This document shows, in pieces, positions 1 to 4,852 of a DNA stretch of 5,006 nt. The stretch is from Chloroflexota bacterium (GTDB lineage Bacteria > Chloroflexota > Dehalococcoidia > SZUA-161 > SpSt-899). The DNA lies in the NCBI GenBank assembly GCA_018657655.1, contig JABHWQ010000118.1, positions 1 to 5,006 on the forward strand. Reading direction: 5' to 3'. Each line of letters opens with the position of its first letter. The stretch's first letter is position 1. Both the position numbers and the translations under genes were made by a program. The notes under the pieces are model-generated. The model made no database searches. It had not been told where the DNA came from and was given only the letters and a program-made list of their open reading frames with translations.

Positions 1-210
1 GAGCTTGCCTCAGGTGACGGCAAGGCCGTCACTGATCTCCCGCAGGCTTCTTGGCCGGAGCCACTTGGCAAAACAGCATGGCAACGAATTGGTCCCAAGA
101 GGAGAATCACTTGGCGTGGCGTTCCGCCCCGCATTTATGGACCAGTCTTGAAAAAGAGACTCGGGGCATGACTTGGGGTATTTGACTGAACAAACTTGTG
201 GTAACTTCAT
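1..210 (-). pseudogene. IS4-family transposase, N-terminal fragment, frameshifted and with stops
   Basis: The minus strand encodes the N-terminus of a DDE transposase resembling the IS4 group, split over two frames. In one frame, covering about 50-205, it reads SLFSQIPQVMPRVSF, then AERHAK, a stop, and FSSWDQFVAMLFCQVAPAK. After a one-base slip at about 45-52 the other frame continues SLREISDGLA, a TGA stop at 10-12, and GKL. From memory, intact relatives have an uninterrupted ...AERHAKGFSSWDQFVAMLFCQ...AKSLREI.GGLA..EGKL... block, so the TGA at 107-109 replaces a glycine codon by one base change. The ATG at 208-210 has a good ribosome binding site (GAAGGAG, 219-225) but is out of frame with the conserved block, implying a further one-base indel at about 187-209. 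With two stops and two frameshifts in about 210 bases, it is non-functional. The gene continues off the left edge. Confidence 0.82.
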
Positions 211-214
211 GGTG

Positions 215-278
215 GAGACTCCTTCAAAGTATTTGGTGATCGGGTTCCACTTTCACCTTACTACTTTGAAGGAGTCTC
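215..278 (-). repeat. Perfect 17-bp inverted repeat covering the transposase RBS
   Basis: Bases 215-231 (GAGACTCCTTCAAAGTA) are the exact reverse complement of 262-278, separated by 30 bases. Inside, GGTGA (235-239) and TCACC (253-257) can lengthen the stem with a small bulge. In a minus-strand transcript entering from the L25 side, the first arm (278-262) contains an anti-Shine-Dalgarno sequence. It would pair with GAAGGAG (225-219), which sits 8 bases before the ATG at 210. This matches the known logic of IS10 and IS50, where read-through RNA folds to hide the transposase start. It might also help terminate the L25 operon, although no U-tract follows it. Confidence 0.8.
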
Positions 279-347
279 TGCTCAAATGCTCAGCCTGAAA
301 TCTACTTTGGACAGGTACGATAGTCCATAACTCTGCAATGTTTGATT

Positions 348-1007
348 CTACGCTGCAGGTGTTCCTTCAGCAGGTGCTCCAGCTTCTGCTTCACCGGCTT
401 CTAGCGCTTCACCTTCTGCAACTTCTGCTTCTTCAACCATCTCTGCTGCTTTCACATGATCCACTTTGGCGATAATATCCTCAGCATTTGTAATAACTGT
501 GACCTTTTCGCCAAAAATTAGTGCACCAACAAGGACGTGATCACCGGCTTCTGCAAGCTCACTGATGTCAACCATGATATTCTCGGGGATATCAGCGGGT
601 AAACATTCTACTTCCACTGAGTTCATCGTTTCCAATAGGACCAAGTCTTTCCTGCGGGAAGCCGGGGCTTCTCCGTGGAAGGCAAGGGGTATATCAACCT
701 TGAGCTTGTCTTTCATACTGACCTGATAGAAATCAACATGAAGAAGCGCTCCGGAGATGGCATCACGGTTTATACCTTTTATCAAAACTCGACAGTCACG
801 TTTGAAGTCGGGGTTCTTCAAGGTTATCATACGGGTTCTACCGGCTTTGGATATGAGTTTCTCAATATCATTGGTATCAGATTGAATCGAGACCGAATCA
901 ATCCCATGTCCAAAGATATTTGCCGGAGTAATCCCTTCACGTCTGAGAGACTTTACCTTTTTGCCAAGTGTCGTTCTATTTCCAACTTCGTGAACAAGGG
1001 TTTCCAT
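348..1007 (-). CDS. rplY: 50S ribosomal protein L25 / general stress protein CTC
   Basis: This protein binds 5S rRNA in the central protuberance of the 50S subunit. It has 219 aa, the long CTC/TL5 form rather than the roughly 94-aa enteric L25. Residues 1-95 form the 5S-binding L25 domain, with LRREGITPANIFGHG near 21-35 and the hallmark HVDFYQV at 90-96. Residues 100-185 form the beta-rich TL5 C-terminal domain, with SVEVECLPADIPENI at 130-144. The last 30 or so residues are an Ala/Glu/Gly-rich acidic tail. The ATG at 1007 has a strong AGGAGGA (1014-1020) six bases upstream. The gene lies 54 bases after the stop of the EF-G-like gene on the same strand, with no clear promoter between them, so they probably share a transcript. 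In Bacillus the CTC form is stress-induced (family knowledge); whether that holds here is not visible. It ends in TAG and has no obvious terminator before the IS remnant. Confidence 0.96.
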   Translation of the reverse strand: METLVHEVGNRTTLGKKVKSLRREGITPANIFGHGIDSVSIQSDTNDIEKLISKAGRTRMITLKNPDFKRDCRVLIKGINRDAISGALLHVDFYQVSMKDKLKVDIPLAFHGEAPASRRKDLVLLETMNSVEVECLPADIPENIMVDISELAEAGDHVLVGALIFGEKVTVITNAEDIIAKVDHVKAAEMVEEAEVAEGEALEAGEAEAGAPAEGTPAA

Positions 1008-1061
1008 CGCTAATCCTCCTAGCCAGATATGTTTACTTATGAATGAATCAAGAAAGGCTGG
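1008..1061 (-). other. Short spacer between the EF-G-like and L25 genes
   Basis: This 54-base gap holds the strong L25 ribosome binding site (1014-1020). A 7-bp inverted repeat, TAGCCAG at 1020-1026 and CTGGCTA at 1058-1064, overlaps the EF-G-like stop codon and is separated by a 31-base AT-rich loop. The stem is too short, and lacks a U-tract, for an intrinsic terminator. It could mark an RNA-processing or translational-spacing element, but it may be chance. I see no promoter here. Confidence 0.3.
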
Positions 1062-3119
1062 CTATCCTTTGTCTTTCTCCTTCTCTTTGGTCGATGCAGC
1101 GACAATGTTTTGAGTGACATGTGCCGGGACATCTTCGTAATGGCTGAATTCAATAATATATGAACCGCGGCCTTGTGTCATCGATCTGAGGTCGATGCTG
1201 TATCTCTGCATTTCAGAAAGTGGTGCCTGTGTCTCAATTATACTAACTCCACCCTCGGGAATCATGCCTGATATCCGGGCGCGTCGACCATTTAGATCAC
1301 CCATAACATCACCCGTGTACGCATCCGGGATGGTGATTTTGACGTTCATGATAGGCTCCAAGAGGACCGGATTTGCGTCGGCCATGCCTTTCTTAAGGGC
1401 ATGCGACCCGGCTATTTTGAAGGCCATATCAGAAGAATCGACTGCATGGAAGGATCCATCGTATAGGTTGACCTGCATATCCACAATGGGAGAACCAGCC
1501 AGGACTCCTTCACTAAGCGCCTCGTTTACACCTTTCTCCACTGCTGGGATATAGTTCTTGGGTATTGTTCCGCCCACTATTGTGCTGGTAAACTTGTAAC
1601 CTTCGCTCCTGGGTAATGGTTGCAATTCAATCAAGACATGTCCGTACTGACCGTGACCACCGGTTTGCTTTTTGTGTTTGTATTCCGCTTTGACGCCCGT
1701 AGTAATAGTTTCCTTGTAGGGTATTTTGGGAGTTGATAGTTCAGTATCAAGCCCGAACTTACGTTTCATTTTACCGACTACAATTTCTATTTGAGCCTCA
1801 CCATAACCGGAGATAATGGTTTCTCCTGTATCCGGGTCTCGCTGAATCAAAACGGAAGGATCATCCTCTATGATCTTGGCCAGAGATGATCCCAGTTTAT
1901 CAACATCTGCTTTGGTCTTGGGTTGCACGGAAAACTTCAAATTTGGCACCGGGTATTTTATGGGGTCAAAGGTAACGGAATTATCTTGTGATGAGATGGT
2001 ATCTCCAGTACTGGTTTCTGCCAGTTTAGTTACTACGCCAATATCACCGGCAACAAGGCGTGAAATTGGCTCCTGGGTTTTACCTCTCATCATATTGAGT
2101 TGCCCGATTCTCTCTGATTTTGATTTAGAAGAGTTCCAGATGCTGGAATCCGCGTGAATGGACCCGCTGAATACTCTTATATAGTTGATTTTGCCAACAT
2201 AAGGATCTGTGCTGGTTTTGAACACAAAGGCCGATGTTGGGGCGTTCTGGTCAGGATCGAGTGATTCCTGGGAATCACCTTTACGCACTTCGGTCTTGCC
2301 TCTGCCTTTGGGTGACGGACAAAACTCACAAATGGCGTCCATCAGTTCAGCGACGTTCTTATTCTGCAGTGCTGACCCAACCAAAACCGGAACAATCTTA
2401 TTTTCTCGCACACCTGTGCGAAGAGCCTCTCTGATTTCGTCTTCAGTTAAAGCTTCTCCTTCCAGATATTTCATTGTCAAATCATCATCGACTTCAGCAA
2501 CCACCTCTACCAATTTCTCTCGGAACGTATCTATCTGGTCTTGGGGAATACTATCTGCTTTGGCATCGCCCTCTGGCTTGAGAGTAATCAAATTGAAGAC
2601 ACCCTGGAAATTATCTTCCGCACCAATAGGGAGTTGGATAGGAACACACATTCTTCCGAACTTTTCCTCAACTTGCTCCATCACTTTGAAGAAGTCTCCA
2701 TTCTCACGATCGATCTTGTTAACAAAGATCATACGTGGAAGGTTAACACCGTTGGCATATTCCCAAACCATCTCAGTGCCCACTTCAACGCCTGAAGCTG
2801 CGCAAATCACAATTAACCCAGCATCGGCAACGCGAAGGGCTGATATTACTTCACCAACAAAATCGAAATAACCCGGTGCGTCGATCATATTTATTTTGGC
2901 TTTGCCCCACTCAACCGGCGCCAGAGAAGTGCTGGTGCTGCTCCTTCGTTTTGTTTCCTCAGGTTCAAAATCAGAAACAGTGGTACCATCATCAACTTTG
3001 CCCAAACGGGTGATTACCTTGCCATTAAAAAGCATAGCTTCTGCAATCGAGGTCTTCCCTGATCCAGTATGCGAAAGCAAAAGGACATTGCGAATGTCTT
3101 CAGTCCGAAAGTCTGACAT
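1062..3119 (-). CDS. Elongation factor G-like GTPase (divergent EF-G paralog)
   Basis: This is a cytoplasmic ribosome-associated GTPase of 685 aa with the full five-domain EF-G layout. The G domain (about 8-275) has P-loop SHTGSGKT (16-23), NKID (134-137) and GSAL (248-251), and the EF-G-type insert before GSAL. Domain II is at about 292-376, domain III at about 394-470, and domain IV at about 472-588 with HKKQTGGHGQYG and HAVDSSDMAFKIAGS. Domain V runs from about 589 with MTQGRGSY.IEFSHYEDVP. Two catalytic regions differ from housekeeping EF-G. Switch I RGIT is replaced by RRSS, and G3 is DAPGYFDF rather than DTPGHVDF, so the GTPase-activating histidine (EF-Tu His84 equivalent) is Tyr84. From memory these features typify the EF-G-like paralog group rather than damage. 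True translocation activity is therefore uncertain, and a canonical fusA probably lies elsewhere. The ATG at 3119 is preferred over an upstream TTG at 3131, because the TTG reading would place the ribosome binding site GGGAGGA inside the gene. It is first in an operon with L25. Confidence 0.93.
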   Translation of the reverse strand: MSDFRTEDIRNVLLLSHTGSGKTSIAEAMLFNGKVITRLGKVDDGTTVSDFEPEETKRRSSTSTSLAPVEWGKAKINMIDAPGYFDFVGEVISALRVADAGLIVICAASGVEVGTEMVWEYANGVNLPRMIFVNKIDRENGDFFKVMEQVEEKFGRMCVPIQLPIGAEDNFQGVFNLITLKPEGDAKADSIPQDQIDTFREKLVEVVAEVDDDLTMKYLEGEALTEDEIREALRTGVRENKIVPVLVGSALQNKNVAELMDAICEFCPSPKGRGKTEVRKGDSQESLDPDQNAPTSAFVFKTSTDPYVGKINYIRVFSGSIHADSSIWNSSKSKSERIGQLNMMRGKTQEPISRLVAGDIGVVTKLAETSTGDTISSQDNSVTFDPIKYPVPNLKFSVQPKTKADVDKLGSSLAKIIEDDPSVLIQRDPDTGETIISGYGEAQIEIVVGKMKRKFGLDTELSTPKIPYKETITTGVKAEYKHKKQTGGHGQYGHVLIELQPLPRSEGYKFTSTIVGGTIPKNYIPAVEKGVNEALSEGVLAGSPIVDMQVNLYDGSFHAVDSSDMAFKIAGSHALKKGMADANPVLLEPIMNVKITIPDAYTGDVMGDLNGRRARISGMIPEGGVSIIETQAPLSEMQRYSIDLRSMTQGRGSYIIEFSHYEDVPAHVTQNIVAASTKEKEKDKG

Positions 3120-3122
3120 ATT

Positions 3123-3129
3123 TCCTCCC
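3123..3129 (-). promoter_or_regulatory. RBS that fixes the EF-G-like start
   Basis: GGGAGGA lies three to four bases before the ATG at 3119. An in-frame TTG at 3131 would add four residues (MGGN), but those codons are the ribosome binding site itself, so the ATG is the likely start. The spacing is on the short side. The GGGAG core is identical to the 3' arm of the hairpin just upstream. Confidence 0.75.
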
Positions 3130-3135
3130 AAAATA

Positions 3136-3169
3136 ATCTCCCTAAAATACTGTAGTATTTCAGGGAGAT
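3136..3169 (-). promoter_or_regulatory. 15-bp hairpin just upstream of the EF-G-like RBS
   Basis: On the minus strand, AUCUCCCUGAAAUAC pairs with GUAUUUUAGGGAGAU around the four-base loop UACA, with one G-U pair at 3161/3144. The stem ends six bases before the ribosome binding site. The sequence after it, TATTTTGGG, is too poor in U for a convincing intrinsic terminator. The 5' arm CUCCC could alternatively pair with GGGAG in the ribosome binding site over about 6 bp, so a translational switch is conceivable. The strong stem would favour an open RBS. Confidence 0.65.
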
Positions 3170-3198
3170 CGAGATCAGCTACTCTCTCTGATTTGTTT

Positions 3199-3232
3199 CG
3201 AGGTCCAATACTGCATGTCTATTTGAACCTCG
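3199..3232 (-). promoter_or_regulatory. 10-bp leader hairpin
   Basis: In the minus-strand RNA, CGAGGUUCAA (3232-3223) pairs with UUGGACCUCG (3208-3199) through nine Watson-Crick pairs and one G-U, with a 14-base loop. On the plus strand the wobble becomes a C/A mismatch. The GGUUCAA motif recalls a tRNA T-loop, but no other tRNA arm is present. Confidence 0.5.
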
Positions 3233-3242
3233 CTATGCATAG
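3233..3242. repeat. 10-bp perfect palindrome CTATGCATAG
   Basis: CTATGCATAG is its own reverse complement. It lies about 25-35 bases downstream of the predicted EF-G operon start site, where a bound repressor could block elongation. A partial copy, CTAGCATAG, occurs at 3272-3280 over the -10 box. No regulator can be named from the sequence. Confidence 0.3.
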
Positions 3243-3273
3243 TTGTGCTTTCCTTTAAGTAGACAGCACTTCT

Positions 3274-3302
3274 AGCATAGATTCCTAAAAGAACATTGTC
3301 AA
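3274..3302 (-). promoter_or_regulatory. Sigma70-type promoter of the EF-G-like/L25 operon
   Basis: The minus strand reads TTGACA (3302-3297), a 17-base spacer, then TATGCT (3279-3274). The -35 is a perfect consensus match, the -10 matches four of six, and the spacing is optimal. The predicted start is near 3267, giving the leader described separately. Its -35 overlaps that of the proposed divergent promoter. Confidence 0.62.
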
Positions 3303-3325
3303 GATATTGTTATCGGTGCTACCAT
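3296..3325 (+). promoter_or_regulatory. Candidate promoter for the S41 peptidase gene
   Basis: TTGTCA (3296-3301, five of six consensus bases) is followed by an 18-base spacer and TACCAT (3320-3325, four of six). TGC immediately before the -10 gives an extended -10. The predicted start lies near 3332, about 30 bases before the ATG. It shares five bases of its -35 with the minus-strand promoter, so the two are back to back. Confidence 0.4.
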
Positions 3326-3343
3326 ACTGTACGTCATAAAAAT

Positions 3344-3352
3344 GGAAGGGAG
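3344..3352 (+). promoter_or_regulatory. RBS that fixes the S41 peptidase start
   Basis: GGAAGGGAG ends nine bases before the ATG at 3362. The open frame extends upstream to a TTG at 3296, but that start would overlap the -35 region, has no ribosome binding site, and would bury the lipoprotein signal 22 residues in. The ATG at 3362 is therefore chosen. Confidence 0.75.
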
Positions 3353-3361
3353 CCCCATCTC

Positions 3362-4507
3362 ATGTCTACATTCTGCCGATTATTAATTGTGTCATTGTTG
3401 CTCGTTGCACTATTTGTTTCTGGATGCAGCGATCTATTTGAGGATGAATCTCCGGAAGGGATCGAACTTGTCGATGAGGTCTGGAAGCTCATACATGACG
3501 ACTATGTAGATAGCGACCAACTGGATGATCAGGAATTGGCTGAGGCGGCTATCAAGGGATTAATAGAAGCAATAGGTGATCCCCATACATCATATCTCAG
3601 TCCGCAACAGAGCGAGATATCGAGGATCGATCTTGAAGGAGAGTTCATCGGTATCGGAGCCACTATAACGATAAGGGAAGGCAGGCTTTCTGTAGTTGCT
3701 CCTATCGCAGGTTCTCCTGCAGAACAGGCCGGAATTAGGCCGGGTGACAAAATTTTAGAGATCGATGGGGAATCGACTGAGGGAATGAGCCTGACGGATG
3801 CTTTGCTGGCTCTTCGTGGTGATGAAGGGGCTAAGGTGAATCTCCTAGTGCTTCACGTGGATGATGATGACCCCGTCGATATCGTGGCGACGAGGGCTAA
3901 GATAGAGATACCCAGTGTTGTTTTAGAGATTCTCCCAGAGGATTTTGCTCATATTAGCGTAACCAATTTTTCCGGGCGCACAGGTTCCGAACTCGAATCA
4001 GCAATTGAAGAAGTTTCTTCTCAGGGAGCATCCGGGATTGTCCTGGATTTAAGGAATAATCCGGGTGGGCTGGTCAGTGCGGCAGTCGATGTAGTCAGCC
4101 AGTTCATGGATGATGGAGTTGTAGTGTATGCTCTTGATAATGAAGGTGATAGATCAGAATGGTCGGTAGACGAGGGGGGATTAGCGCTGGATACACATTT
4201 GGTTGTTCTGGTGAACGCTTATAGCGCTAGTGTTAGCGAGGTGGTTGCCGGAGCCCTGCAGGACTACGATAGGGGAATCATAATAGGAACTACAACCTAC
4301 GGAAAAGGAAGCATGCAGCATGTACAGGACCTTACCAACGGCGGAATGTTGCGTGTTACCTTTGCTCGATGGTTTACACCAAATGGCAGACAAATAGATG
4401 ATAAGGGAATTGTCCCTGATATTGAAGTGGAAATCACAGCTGACGATTTTGCGAACGACCGTGATCCACAACTTGAACGAGCTGTTGAGTATTTATCGGG
4501 AATGTAA
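3362..4507 (+). CDS. S41 family C-terminal processing peptidase, predicted lipoprotein
   Basis: This 381-aa serine protease of the CtpA/CtpB/Tsp family trims or degrades proteins from their C-termini outside the cytoplasmic membrane. Residues 1-22 form a lipoprotein signal: a hydrophobic stretch LLIVSLLLVALF and lipobox VSGC with Cys22. A helical N-terminal segment (about 33-85, EVWKLIHDDYVD ... GDPHTSYLSP) is followed by a PDZ domain at about 95-178. The PDZ carries the binding loop GEFIGIGATI and SPAEQAGIRPGDKILEIDG. The S41 core (about 195-357) contains LRNNPGG, then YSASVSE with Ser290, YGKGSMQ with Lys315 and Gln319. The Ser-to-Lys spacing of 25 and Lys-to-Gln spacing of 4 match the family catalytic triad. 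It ends with the usual FTPNGRQIDDKGIVPDIEV block. Length is normal, allowing for a short C-terminus. A substrate cannot be deduced. It diverges from the EF-G operon and precedes two small membrane-protein genes. Confidence 0.94.
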   Translation: MSTFCRLLIVSLLLVALFVSGCSDLFEDESPEGIELVDEVWKLIHDDYVDSDQLDDQELAEAAIKGLIEAIGDPHTSYLSPQQSEISRIDLEGEFIGIGATITIREGRLSVVAPIAGSPAEQAGIRPGDKILEIDGESTEGMSLTDALLALRGDEGAKVNLLVLHVDDDDPVDIVATRAKIEIPSVVLEILPEDFAHISVTNFSGRTGSELESAIEEVSSQGASGIVLDLRNNPGGLVSAAVDVVSQFMDDGVVVYALDNEGDRSEWSVDEGGLALDTHLVVLVNAYSASVSEVVAGALQDYDRGIIIGTTTYGKGSMQHVQDLTNGGMLRVTFARWFTPNGRQIDDKGIVPDIEVEITADDFANDRDPQLERAVEYLSGM

Positions 4508-4518
4508 TTGAAATTGGT

Positions 4519-4547
4519 TTGCCGTTACTCAAGTGCCGTGATATGAT
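4519..4547 (+). promoter_or_regulatory. Extended -10 promoter for the small membrane-protein operon
   Basis: TTGCCG (4519-4524, four of six) is separated by 17 bases from TATGAT (4542-4547, five of six), and TGA directly before the -10 supplies an extended -10. The predicted start near 4554 leaves a leader of about 18 bases carrying AAGGAGG (4556-4562). The two small genes can thus be expressed without the peptidase, although no terminator separates them from it. Confidence 0.5.
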
Positions 4548-4571
4548 ATTGGGAAAAGGAGGGGCCATCGT

Positions 4572-4850
4572 ATGGAAGTCGATACCTTAAGAGACTGGAT
4601 CGTAGTTGTTTATGGTGCTGTGGGTGTTGTGGCTACCTGTATAGTTGTCGCCCTTCTGATACTGCTCTATCGCAAAGTGGCCACTATCTTGGATGCCGCC
4701 AAGGAAACGGTCGATAATGTACGCAACACATCATCGCTGATCTCAGAGAGTGTGATTCAACCAATTGCTAAAGCGCAAGGATGGATTGCAGGCATAAAGA
4801 AGACGTTTAACGTAATTACTTCACTAAACAAAAAAGTAGGGGAAGATTAA
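4572..4850 (+). CDS. Small single-pass membrane protein, function unknown
   Basis: This is a 92-aa protein with a short N-terminus (MEVDTLRDW) and one hydrophobic helix at about residues 9-33, then YRK as a positive stop. A roughly 55-residue tail follows, rich in helix-forming and polar residues (ILDAAKETVDNVRNTSSLISES) and probably amphipathic or coiled. The Lys/Arg cluster after the helix suggests that the tail is cytoplasmic. The layout resembles small DUF948-like proteins found next to YtxH genes, but this assignment is from pattern only. The ATG has AAGGAGGGG (4556-4564) at good spacing. The gene ends two bases before the next gene, whose ribosome binding site lies inside its last codons, so the two are translationally linked. 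No enzyme motif is visible. Confidence 0.85.
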   Translation: MEVDTLRDWIVVVYGAVGVVATCIVVALLILLYRKVATILDAAKETVDNVRNTSSLISESVIQPIAKAQGWIAGIKKTFNVITSLNKKVGED

Positions 4851-4852
4851 AG

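Larger units (their letters stand above)
1..315 (-). mobile_element. Upstream end of a decayed IS4-type insertion sequence
   Basis: This stretch carries the 5' part of a broken transposase gene and, upstream of it, a long inverted repeat over its ribosome binding site. The rest of the element lies beyond the left edge. The outer boundary is not proven: I place it loosely near 305-320, just before the 3' end of the L25 gene, because no gene or clear host signal fills 279-347. The opposite terminal repeat and target duplication are outside the window and could not be checked. Confidence 0.55.
3120..3267 (-). promoter_or_regulatory. Structured 5' leader of the EF-G-like/L25 operon
   Basis: If transcription starts about 7 bases past the -10 box (near 3267), the mRNA has a leader of about 148 nt. 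It holds three predicted hairpins in series. The first pairs 3223-3232 with 3199-3208 (10 bp). The second pairs 3188-3192 with 3174-3178 (5 bp, loop AGAGAGUAG). The third pairs 3155-3169 with 3136-3150 (15 bp). In the first and third, the only imperfect pair is A/C on the plus strand but G-U on the minus strand, so both fold fully only in the minus-strand RNA. That is the transcript of the EF-G-like gene. I do not recognise a known riboswitch class. The role in regulation is inferred. Confidence 0.5.

Noticed and set aside
107..109. TGA read as glycine (recoded genetic code), since the stop sits at a conserved glycine of the transposase
   Set aside because: The intact genes in the window encode glycine with ordinary GGN codons and have no internal TGA, and the transposase also has frameshifts. 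Simple decay explains it.
10..210. The intact 66-codon frame starting at the ATG at 210 as a real small protein
   Set aside because: Only its last part (SLREISDGLA) matches the transposase; the earlier conserved block lies in another frame. It is a by-product of frameshift decay, despite its good ribosome binding site.
675..1013. Plus-strand open frame opposite rplY
   Set aside because: It is the antisense shadow of a well-supported ribosomal protein gene and shows no recognisable motif.
1020..1064. Terminator between the EF-G-like gene and rplY
   Set aside because: A 7-bp stem with a 31-base loop and no U-tract is too weak, and the two genes look co-transcribed.
2209..2871. 220-codon plus-strand open frame opposite the EF-G-like gene
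   Set aside because: It is long, but lies fully antisense to conserved EF-G coding sequence. Its serine/threonine-rich, low-information translation is typical of a shadow frame.
3136..3169. Intrinsic terminator or attenuator
   Set aside because: The stem is strong, but it is followed on the minus strand by TATTTTGGG rather than a run of U, and the stem half nearest the loop is AU-rich. An attenuator remains possible but is not supported.
3199..3232. tRNA gene suggested by GGTTCAA on the minus strand
   Set aside because: No acceptor stem, D-arm or anticodon arm can be built around it.
3296..3361. 22-residue N-terminal extension of the S41 peptidase from a TTG
   Set aside because: It has no ribosome binding site, overlaps the promoter region, and would displace the lipoprotein signal from the N-terminus.
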